NCBI GenBank assembly: GCA_030706285.1
Contig: JAUZOU010000176.1
Span: 1-6,504, forward strand
Reading direction: 5' to 3'
Length of the DNA: 6,504 nt
Origin: Bacteroidota bacterium
Lineage (GTDB): Bacteria > Bacteroidota > Bacteroidia > Bacteroidales > UBA1402
Position 1 is the stretch's first letter, and every line of letters begins with the position of its first letter. Positions 1 to 6,259 of the stretch are shown one piece after another. The position numbers and the translations under genes were made by a program. The notes beneath the pieces were generated by a model, which was given only the letters and a program-made list of their open reading frames with translations, had not been told where the DNA came from and did not search any database.

Positions 1-2855
1 ATAACCAATGTCAGGAATACGGTCAAGGACGTACTGAACGTACGAACCAATGTCTGGTTCAATGCTTCATTCAGCAACCGCTTTCTGTTCCGCTTCGGAT
101 AATAATGCAGGTTTTCACGGACACGGTCGAAGATAACCACGTTATCGTTCACCGAATAGCCAATGATGGTCAGCAACGCGGCGATGAAGTTCTGATCGAT
201 TTCGAGTGAGAACGGAACAAAGCTATAGAAGATTGAATAACAGCATATGATGAAGAACACGTCGTGGAAAAGTGCAGCAGTTGTACCAACGCTGAATGAT
301 AAGTTCTTGAACCGGATCAGGATATAAATACCCATAATGATTATTGATAGCAAGACGGCCCAGATAGCACCTTTTGTCACATCATCAGCAACCGTCGGAC
401 CTACCTTTTCCGAATTGACGATGTTGTCTTTGACAAACTGATCTCTAGTCACATTATGGCCAATATAAGATTTCAATCCATTATAAAGCAGCGTTTCAGC
501 TTCGTCGTCAATCGTCTGACTATTATTGCCAATCTTATAGTTAGTGGTTACACGTACCTGATTGGCATCACCGATTGAAATGACGGACAAAGACGCATCA
601 CCAAAATAAGGAGCCAGTGCCTCTCTGACTTTGTCAGTTCTGATAGGTTCATCAAAACGTACAATATAATTACGGCCACCGGAGAAGTCGATACCCTCCC
701 GGAATCCATGGAAGATAATGCAAAGCAGGCCAAGTCCCAACACTGTACCGGAAATCATATAACCATATTTACGGTTACCGATAAAATTTATCTTTGTGTG
801 CAGCAGCAAACTCTTAGTGAGCCTTGTAGAGAATTTCAAATTCAGAAGTTTGTCTCTTGAATGGAAGAAATCGAAGATCAGATGGGTTAAATAGACACCG
901 GTAAAGATGTTACAGATAAGTCCGATGATCAAGGTCGTAGCAAATCCTCTGACAGGGCCGGTGGCAAAAATGTACAGCACGATACCGGTCAGCAAGGTGG
1001 TTATGTTACCGTCCATAATGGCAGAAAGAGCATTCTTGTAACCATCCTGAACCGCTTTCTTCATGGTCTTTCCCGCTCGAAGCTCTTCCTTGATGCGCTC
1101 ATAGATCAGCACGTTCGCATCGACGGCCATACCTAACGACAAGACCAAACCTGCCATACCCGGTAAGGTAAGGACGGCCTGGAAAGAGGCCAGGATACCC
1201 ATCATGAAGAAGGCATTCATCAGCAAGCTGGCATCAACAATAAGACCGGGAATCAGACCGTAATTGATCTGCATATAGATCAAAATGATGATAAAGGCTA
1301 CGAGAAAGGATATGAAACTGTTGTGGATAGCTTCTTTACCCAAAGAAGGGCCAACGACACTTTCCTGAACGATGTGGGCCGGAGCAGGCATTTTACCGGA
1401 TTTCAATACATTGGCAAGGTCTTTTGCTTCAGCAGCTGAAAATTGTCCGGTGATTTCCGATTGTCCTCCGGTAATCTCATTTTGTACACGCGGATAAGAA
1501 TAAACATAGCCATCAAGAACAATAGCAATACATTTACCGATGTTTGCTTTGGTAAGTCTAGCCCAGGTTTTGGCACCTTCGGCACTCATCGTCATATCAA
1601 CTTTCCCGTTGCCAGTCGTTTGCTGGAAATCATCATTGGCATCCGTAATGACATCACCACCCAAAGCAGGACGTCCGTCACGGTTGGACACTTTCAAAGC
1701 AACCAATTCAAACAATTGAGTCTTTTTATCAACCGGATTGACAGACCAGACAAATTTAACATCTCTCGGCAAAATTTCCCTTACTTTCGGATCATTGAGG
1801 TATCTGTTCACCTGAGCGGTATCACGACCACGGGCATATCCGACAAGCGGACCAGCTCCGACGCCTTTATCAGTCTGATTCATTTGCAAAACAGCAAACA
1901 AAGGATATTCAGTCTTCCATTGATCGGCCGATTTTGACTTTGCCGTTGTATCACCACCGGCTCCGGCTTCACCCAATTTTGAAAGAAGTGCTTCACTTTC
2001 TTTTGTTTCAGTTGCGCCCTTGCCAGCTGCCTTTGCTGCCGTTGTTTTCTTGACAGCTGTTGTGTCGGCTACAGGTTTAGCTGTCCCCAATTTTTTTGTA
2101 TCACGAATTAGATTATTGGCAGCAATCAATGACTGATAAATCTCAGACAAATCATAGGTTTCCCAGAATTCAAGGTTGGCAGAACCCTGAAGCAGCTTCC
2201 GCACACGTCCCGGTTCTTTAATACCAGGAAGTTCAACCAGGATTCGACCTGCCCCTTCAAGTTTCTGGATGTTGGGCTGAACCACACCGAAACGGTCGAT
2301 ACGAGTACTCAGCACATTGAATGAATTGGATATGGCAGCATCAACTTCTCCCTTAATCACCTTGATAACCTCAGCATCTGTCTTTTGAGGATCAATGCGT
2401 CCCTTCATTTCAAAGGTGCTGAAAAGGGCTGACAAACGGGCACCTGGTGCCAATTTGTGATATTCTTCAACAAAAAGGTCAACATAATTCTTCTGACTGC
2501 TAGCCATCCGTTGGGTCGCATTCTGCAATGCCTTATTGAAAACCGGGTCAGGGTTATTGTTGGAAAGGGATTTGATGACATCCTGCACAGAAAGTTCCAG
2601 TATGACATTCATCCCACCTTTAAGGTCAAGACCAAGATTAATCACTTTCTCACGACAATCGGCATAAGTCATTCCTAGATATACCTTTTCAGTCGCCATG
2701 GAATCCAGATAATAGGCCAGTTTCGTCTGATCGCCCATGGATGCTTCCTTTGCTTTACTTTCGATCCGATTGTTCACAATCGAGAAAGACAGGTAATAGG
2801 CACAAACGAGGGTAAGCAGAATCGCAAAAACTTTTACAAATCCTTTGTTTTGCAT
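1..2855 (-). CDS. secDF: SecDF fusion, protein export membrane subunit (3' end off window)
   Basis: Proton-driven accessory of the SecYEG translocon that helps pull exported proteins across the inner membrane; SecD and SecF are one polypeptide here. I read 951 codons in one frame from the ATG at 2855 to the left edge without a stop, so only the C-terminal tail (perhaps about 50 residues, judged from family size) is missing. Residues about 6-26 form TM1. LGLDLKGG at 74-81 opens the SecD periplasmic domain. A low-complexity A/K/T/E/G-rich linker occupies about 252-312. VGPSLG precedes the SecD membrane bundle, roughly residues 510-660, with GMAVDANVLIYERI containing Asp579. The SecF half shows GIDFSGG at 721-727 and SVNDNVVIFDRVRE with Asp904, followed by NQTLVRT with Arg938. 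Asp579, Asp904 and Arg938 match the proton-path residues D340, D637 and R671 of Thermus SecDF, and the 34-residue Asp-Arg spacing is the same. No frameshift is seen. Confidence 0.96.
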   Translation of the reverse strand, partial: MQNKGFVKVFAILLTLVCAYYLSFSIVNNRIESKAKEASMGDQTKLAYYLDSMATEKVYLGMTYADCREKVINLGLDLKGGMNVILELSVQDVIKSLSNNNPDPVFNKALQNATQRMASSQKNYVDLFVEEYHKLAPGARLSALFSTFEMKGRIDPQKTDAEVIKVIKGEVDAAISNSFNVLSTRIDRFGVVQPNIQKLEGAGRILVELPGIKEPGRVRKLLQGSANLEFWETYDLSEIYQSLIAANNLIRDTKKLGTAKPVADTTAVKKTTAAKAAGKGATETKESEALLSKLGEAGAGGDTTAKSKSADQWKTEYPLFAVLQMNQTDKGVGAGPLVGYARGRDTAQVNRYLNDPKVREILPRDVKFVWSVNPVDKKTQLFELVALKVSNRDGRPALGGDVITDANDDFQQTTGNGKVDMTMSAEGAKTWARLTKANIGKCIAIVLDGYVYSYPRVQNEITGGQSEITGQFSAAEAKDLANVLKSGKMPAPAHIVQESVVGPSLGKEAIHNSFISFLVAFIIILIYMQINYGLIPGLIVDASLLMNAFFMMGILASFQAVLTLPGMAGLVLSLGMAVDANVLIYERIKEELRAGKTMKKAVQDGYKNALSAIMDGNITTLLTGIVLYIFATGPVRGFATTLIIGLICNIFTGVYLTHLIFDFFHSRDKLLNLKFSTRLTKSLLLHTKINFIGNRKYGYMISGTVLGLGLLCIIFHGFREGIDFSGGRNYIVRFDEPIRTDKVREALAPYFGDASLSVISIGDANQVRVTTNYKIGNNSQTIDDEAETLLYNGLKSYIGHNVTRDQFVKDNIVNSEKVGPTVADDVTKGAIWAVLLSIIIMGIYILIRFKNLSFSVGTTAALFHDVFFIICCYSIFYSFVPFSLEIDQNFIAALLTIIGYSVNDNVVIFDRVRENLHYYPKRNRKRLLNEALNQTLVRTFSTSLTVFLTLV

Positions 2856-2908
2856 GTTGAACTTCGTTTTACTAATATAATCGGTATTATGAATTTTTTT
2901 TTGAAACG

Positions 2909-2940
2909 CAAAGATATACGTTTATTTTTATTGTAAGGAA
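2909..2940 (-). promoter_or_regulatory. Putative secDF promoter (Bacteroidota type)
   Basis: Read on the minus strand, TATCTTTG (2916 down to 2909) is an exact match to the Bacteroidota -7 consensus TAnnTTTG. The upstream -33 position, 20 bp away, has TTCC (2940-2937), only a partial match to TTTG. Transcription would start near 2902, leaving an A/T-rich leader of about 47 nt that includes a run of nine A. No Shine-Dalgarno is visible before the ATG at 2855, which is usual in this phylum. The whole dcp-secDF gap is 102 bp and holds nothing else I can identify. The call rests on motif matching only. Confidence 0.5.
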
Positions 2941-2957
2941 TTCAGACACAAAAAATT

Positions 2958-5045
2958 TCAGAGCCCTCTCCTTCTGATAAAGGCAGCCGGGTCGGGAGCT
3001 GCTCCCCGAAACTGCTTATACAGAACCATTGGATCTTCCGTGTTGCCTCGTTCCAGAATGTTCTTCCTGAAAGAAGTTGCCGTAGTTTTATCGAAGATGC
3101 CATGTTGCTGGAAAGCATCGAACGCATCGGCGTCAAGCATTTCAGCCCACAAATAGGCATAGTAGCCAGATGAATAGTCGCCGCTGAAAATATGGTTGAA
3201 AAAGGTACTGCGATACCTTGGAACAATCTCGTTGATCAAGCCGATGGCATCCATGTTCGATTTCTCAAACGTACGGACATCCCGGTCAGCTGCTTTTGTC
3301 AGAGTATGCCAATCCATATCGAGCAAAGCGGCTGCGACCAACTCTGTTGTCATAAAGCCTTGATTGAACGTATCCGATTGACGAATCTTCGCAATCAGGG
3401 AATCAGGGATGACTTCTCCCGTCTTATAGTGCCTGGCATACAGTTTCAATACCTCAGGATGCATGGACCAGTTTTCCATAATCTGTGAAGGCAACTCAAC
3501 AAAGTCCCTGTCAACACTGGTACCACTTAACGTAACATAATGGCAGCGGGACAACAGTCCATGCAGCGCATGACCAAACTCATGAAATAAGGTTTCCACT
3601 TCATCCTGATTCAACAGGGACGGCTCATCGCCAGCCGGCTTCGTGAAATTTCCGACATTGTAAATAATGGGACGGACATCCTTGCCAGCCTGTATATACT
3701 GATCCCTGAAATTGCCCATCCAGGCACCGCCCCGCTTCCCAGGACGCGGAAAATAATCCGTCATATAGATGCCCAGGTACGAACTGTCTTCATCAAGCAC
3801 CTTAAACACTTCGACATCAGGATTGTACACAGGCATTCCCTCAAGTTTCACAAATTTAAGACCATAGAGTTTGCCGGCGACATCAAAGGCCCCCTGACGA
3901 ACATTCTCCAACTTGAAATAGGGCTTTAATGCTGCTTCATCCAGGTTATAACGGGCTTTGCGTACTTTTTCTGCATAATACCACCAGTCCCATGCCTGCA
4001 ATTTGAAGGTATCACCTTCTGCCACGATCATTTGCTGCATATCAGCCGCTTCATCTTTCGCCTTGCTTAGACCTTTCCCCCAGATTCCGTCCAGAAAGGT
4101 CATGACCGTTTCAGGTGTTTTGGCCATATTGTCATCCAGTACATAAGCAGCATGAGTCGGATAGCCCAGCAAATTGGCATGTTGCAGACGATCGTTTACC
4201 AGTTTGTTGATGATGGCCTTATTGTCATTCGCATTATCGTTATCCCCACGGTTAATATAAGCTTTGAATAGTTTTTCACGAAGATCGCGTCTTTCGGAGA
4301 ATTGGAGGAAAGGAATCAAACTTGGTTTCTGAAGGGTAAAAACCCATTTGCCTTCCAGGTTGTTTTCCTTAGCTGTCTGTGCAGCTGCTTCAATGACAAC
4401 CTCAGGCAAGCCGGCCAAGTCTTCTTTCCGGTCGATTACCAGTTTGTAGTCATTGGTTTCGTTTAGGACATTGTCCCCGAACTTCAATGTCAATACGGAC
4501 AGTTCTTTGTTGAGTGCGCGCAGTTTTTCCTGGTCGGCCGCATTCAATGAAGCTCCTGAACGGATGAAATCGCGGTAATTTTCTTCCAACAGACGTTTCT
4601 GTTCTCCGGAAAGGTTCAACGACGTTCTCTGATTGTATAGCATTTTGACGCGTTGGAACAATTTTGCATTCAAATAAATATTATCCGTGTGCTCAGCAAG
4701 CACAGGGGATATTTCTTCGGCTATCTTGTTCAACTCATCATTCGTTTCGTTTTCTGTCAGCGAAAAAAAGATGGAATTGACCTGACGCAATAACAGGCCG
4801 GAGTGATCAAGCGCCTCGATGGTATTGGCAAATGTCGGAGAAGCCGGATTGTTGGCTATGGCATTGATTTCTTCAGCGTGGATGCGCATACCTTCCTTAA
4901 AAGCAGGCAGGTAGTGCATCGTTTTGATCTGATTGAACGGAGGAATGCCGTAGGGCGTTTTTAAATTGTCCAATAAAGGATTCTTATTATTGGCACAAAC
5001 GATCAGTGTCGATGTCAGCATAATGAATGTTAGAAGCTTTTTCAT
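2958..5045 (-). CDS. dcp: M3-family zinc peptidase, peptidyl-dipeptidase Dcp type
   Basis: Zinc metallopeptidase expected to release dipeptides from the C-termini of oligopeptides. It is complete at 695 residues (E. coli Dcp is about 680), starting at ATG 5045 and stopping with TGA at 2958-2960. Residues 1-18 form a signal peptide: MKK, a hydrophobic stretch, then VCA before NN. The enzyme therefore probably acts in the periplasm or outer envelope, unlike a purely cytosolic oligopeptidase. The N-terminal two thirds are the helical M3 channel. The catalytic site is HEFGH at 488-492 (His488 and His492 bind zinc, Glu489 is the general base), with the third ligand Glu517 in FVELPSQ, 29 residues after His488 as in E. 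coli Dcp. GDYSSGYYAYLW at 622-633 supplies the conserved substrate tyrosines, Tyr624 and Tyr631. The C-terminus ends in the family-like FIRRRGL. secDF follows 102 bp downstream on the same strand. OligopeptidaseA/PrlC is the nearest alternative, but the RDFVELPSQ region and the signal peptide favour Dcp. Confidence 0.93.
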   Translation of the reverse strand: MKKLLTFIMLTSTLIVCANNKNPLLDNLKTPYGIPPFNQIKTMHYLPAFKEGMRIHAEEINAIANNPASPTFANTIEALDHSGLLLRQVNSIFFSLTENETNDELNKIAEEISPVLAEHTDNIYLNAKLFQRVKMLYNQRTSLNLSGEQKRLLEENYRDFIRSGASLNAADQEKLRALNKELSVLTLKFGDNVLNETNDYKLVIDRKEDLAGLPEVVIEAAAQTAKENNLEGKWVFTLQKPSLIPFLQFSERRDLREKLFKAYINRGDNDNANDNKAIINKLVNDRLQHANLLGYPTHAAYVLDDNMAKTPETVMTFLDGIWGKGLSKAKDEAADMQQMIVAEGDTFKLQAWDWWYYAEKVRKARYNLDEAALKPYFKLENVRQGAFDVAGKLYGLKFVKLEGMPVYNPDVEVFKVLDEDSSYLGIYMTDYFPRPGKRGGAWMGNFRDQYIQAGKDVRPIIYNVGNFTKPAGDEPSLLNQDEVETLFHEFGHALHGLLSRCHYVTLSGTSVDRDFVELPSQIMENWSMHPEVLKLYARHYKTGEVIPDSLIAKIRQSDTFNQGFMTTELVAAALLDMDWHTLTKAADRDVRTFEKSNMDAIGLINEIVPRYRSTFFNHIFSGDYSSGYYAYLWAEMLDADAFDAFQQHGIFDKTTATSFRKNILERGNTEDPMVLYKQFRGAAPDPAAFIRRRGL

Positions 5046-5050
5046 AAAGA

Positions 5051-5070
5051 TATTTGTTTACACACAAATA
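5051..5070. repeat. 7-bp inverted repeat just upstream of the dcp start
   Basis: Perfect arms TATTTGT (5051-5057) and ACAAATA (5064-5070) around a 6-base spacer, ending 5 bases before the dcp ATG. In the dcp transcript this could form a weak AU-rich hairpin over the ribosome-binding region; as DNA it could be an operator half-site pair. The arms are AT-rich and short, so a chance origin is possible. Confidence 0.4.
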
Positions 5071-5072
5071 GG

Positions 5073-5100
5073 CCAGATCTGTTAAGAAATCCAGACCTGT
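5073..5100. repeat. 10-bp direct repeat in the dcp leader
   Basis: CCAGATCTGT (5073-5082) and CCAGACCTGT (5091-5100) differ at one position and are spaced 18 bp start to start. The first copy contains the perfect 8-bp palindrome CAGATCTG. They lie downstream of the predicted dcp transcription start (about 5121), in the untranslated leader. A repressor site or a leader RNA element is possible, but function is unknown. Confidence 0.4.
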
Positions 5101-5126
5101 AACGAATTTAAAATGAACAAGTCATG

Positions 5127-5160
5127 CAAAAATAGACAAATATGGCTACACCACCACCAA
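5127..5160 (-). promoter_or_regulatory. Putative dcp promoter (Bacteroidota type)
   Basis: On the minus strand TATTTTTG (5134 down to 5127) matches the -7 consensus TAnnTTTG. TTGG (5160-5157) is a candidate -33 element at a 22-bp spacing, slightly longer than the usual 19-21. Transcription would begin near 5121, giving a leader of about 75 nt that carries the direct repeat and the hairpin-like inverted repeat. No better TAnnTTTG match lies between here and the ATG at 5045. Confidence 0.45.
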
Positions 5161-5167
5161 TTTTGGT
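5156..5167. repeat. Near-palindrome in the middle of the divergent control region
   Basis: ACCAA (5156-5160) and TTGGT (5163-5167) flank a central TT, giving a compact 12-bp dyad. It overlaps the candidate dcp -33 element and lies about 50 bp upstream of the predicted reductase transcription start, so a regulator bound here could touch both promoters. No regulator gene is in the window. Confidence 0.35.
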
Positions 5168-5185
5168 TAAAATGTTCCGATTTTA
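5168..5185. repeat. 6-6-6 inverted repeat upstream of the reductase promoter
   Basis: Perfect arms TAAAAT (5168-5173) and ATTTTA (5180-5185) with a 6-base spacer GTTCCG, directly abutting the preceding near-palindrome. It covers the -33 region of the predicted reductase promoter, the usual place for an operator. The arms are AT-only, so chance occurrence in AT-rich intergenic DNA cannot be dismissed. Confidence 0.35.
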
Positions 5186-5205
5186 TCTTGTCTTTTGTAC
5201 CTTTG
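5175..5205 (+). promoter_or_regulatory. Putative promoter of the reductase-lipoprotein unit
   Basis: TACCTTTG (5198-5205) is an exact TAnnTTTG -7 box. At 19 bp upstream is TTCC (5175-5178), the same partial -33 match as at secDF. The predicted start is near 5210-5213, giving a leader of about 35 nt to the ATG at 5246. This position argues against the in-frame TTG at 5216 being the initiator, since that would leave almost no leader. The motif is the only evidence. Confidence 0.55.
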
Positions 5206-5245
5206 ATATCCGTCATTGAAGAATCACCCTAAACGTTTCGGACCT

Positions 5246-6247
5246 ATGCCCTACCAACCAACAAGCAACCGCTATTCTGCCGGAATGGAATACAGTTTAT
5301 GCGGAAAAAGCGGCCTAAAATTGCCGAAAATTTCACTTGGATTATGGCACAATTTTGGTTTTGTCGACGAATTCAAGCAGAGTGAATCTATGGTCCACTA
5401 TGCCTTTGATAGCGGCATCACTTGCTTTGATCTGGCAAACAATTATGGCCCGCCTCCCGGATCGGCTGAAGAAAATTTCGGGAAAATCCTGAAGAACTCA
5501 CTTCACGCCTACCGGGATGAATTGATCGTTACGACCAAGGCTGGTCACCAGATGTGGGAAGGGCCTTACGGAGACGGCAGTTCCAGAAAGAGCCTGATCT
5601 GCAGCCTCAATCAAAGTTTGAAACGCCTGCAGTTGGACTATGTGGATATTTTTTATTCTCATCGCTACGATGGCATCACACCAATCGAAGAAACCATGCA
5701 GGCACTGAGTGACATCGTCAGATCCGGGAAAGCCTTGTACGTCGGGCTTTCCAAATATCCGCCAGCACTCGCCGCCAAAGGTTATCAACTGCTCGCAGCG
5801 CAGGGCACGCCTTGCCTGATCCAGCAAGACCGGTACAACCTGTTATCCAGAAAGGTTGAGCATGGAGTACTGGAAACAGCCAGGCTGCATGGTGTCGGTT
5901 TTTGTGCATTTAGCCCTCTTGCCCAGGGTCTGCTGAGTGACCGGTACCTGAATGGCATTCCTGAAGCATCCAGAATGGCCAAAAACGGGTTTCTTAAGAA
6001 AGAAACGTTAACAGCTGAACTTCTTGGAGCCCTTGTTCAACTGAATAACGTGGCTGCCGAAAGGGGTGAAAGTCTGGCACAAATGGCCCTTAGCTGGATC
6101 TTGCACGATGAACGGGTGACAACGGTTATCATGGGAGCCAGTTCAATCGACCAACTGGCTGACAATCTTGGTGCGTTGAAAGCCCCTGGCTTCACGGATG
6201 AGGAATTGAGTAACATCAGGACAATCGTTGAACGTCTTCCTGAATAA
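5246..6247 (+). CDS. yghZ: Aldo/keto reductase, YghZ / L-glyceraldehyde-3-phosphate reductase type
   Basis: Cytosolic NADPH-dependent reductase. E. coli YghZ (Gpr, AKR14) reduces L-glyceraldehyde 3-phosphate and methylglyoxal; the same chemistry is inferred here. From ATG 5246 it has 333 residues; E. coli YghZ has about 346, with the difference largely at the C-terminus. Family landmarks follow in order: CGKSGL, SLGLWHNFG, FDLANNYGPPPGSAEENFG, TTKAG, VDIFYSHR, GKALYVGLS, SPLAQGLL and, near the C-terminus, GASSIDQLADN for cofactor binding. The catalytic tetrad is intact: Asp62, Tyr67, Lys98 and His139. There is no signal peptide. An in-frame TTG at 5216 would add ten residues, but MPYQP...RYSAGMEY aligns with the ordinary family N-terminus and the promoter box sits too close to the TTG, so I chose the ATG. 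The gene is divergent from dcp and is followed after 12 bp by a small exported protein, probably in the same transcript. Substrate is uncertain; a general aldehyde reductase is equally possible. Confidence 0.92.
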   Translation: MPYQPTSNRYSAGMEYSLCGKSGLKLPKISLGLWHNFGFVDEFKQSESMVHYAFDSGITCFDLANNYGPPPGSAEENFGKILKNSLHAYRDELIVTTKAGHQMWEGPYGDGSSRKSLICSLNQSLKRLQLDYVDIFYSHRYDGITPIEETMQALSDIVRSGKALYVGLSKYPPALAAKGYQLLAAQGTPCLIQQDRYNLLSRKVEHGVLETARLHGVGFCAFSPLAQGLLSDRYLNGIPEASRMAKNGFLKKETLTAELLGALVQLNNVAAERGESLAQMALSWILHDERVTTVIMGASSIDQLADNLGALKAPGFTDEELSNIRTIVERLPE

Positions 6248-6259
6248 TGTCTTTCGATT

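Noticed and set aside
548..733. 61-codon minus-strand frame, and the similar 60-codon frame at 1403-1585
   Set aside because: Both are alternative frames within secDF on the same strand. The SecDF frame reads through both without interruption and carries the conserved motifs.
1443..1937. 164-codon plus-strand open frame
   Set aside because: It lies wholly inside secDF on the opposite strand; the protein has no recognisable family features, and the secDF frame is conserved throughout this stretch.
2457..2678. 73-codon plus-strand open frame and the 67-codon minus-strand frame at 2405-2608
   Set aside because: Both are out-of-frame shadows of the SecD first periplasmic domain, with no start-site signal or recognisable product.
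2948..2973. Terminator-like sequence at the end of dcp (short GC-rich AGAG...CTCT then a T run on the minus strand)
   Set aside because: The possible stem is 4 bp with a 2-base loop, which cannot form a stable hairpin, and the T run is separated from it by GAAA.
3192..3488. 98-codon plus-strand frame and the 94-codon minus-strand frame at 2942-3226
   Set aside because: Both overlap the conserved C-terminal half of the Dcp peptidase in other frames and have low-complexity-free but unrecognisable translations.
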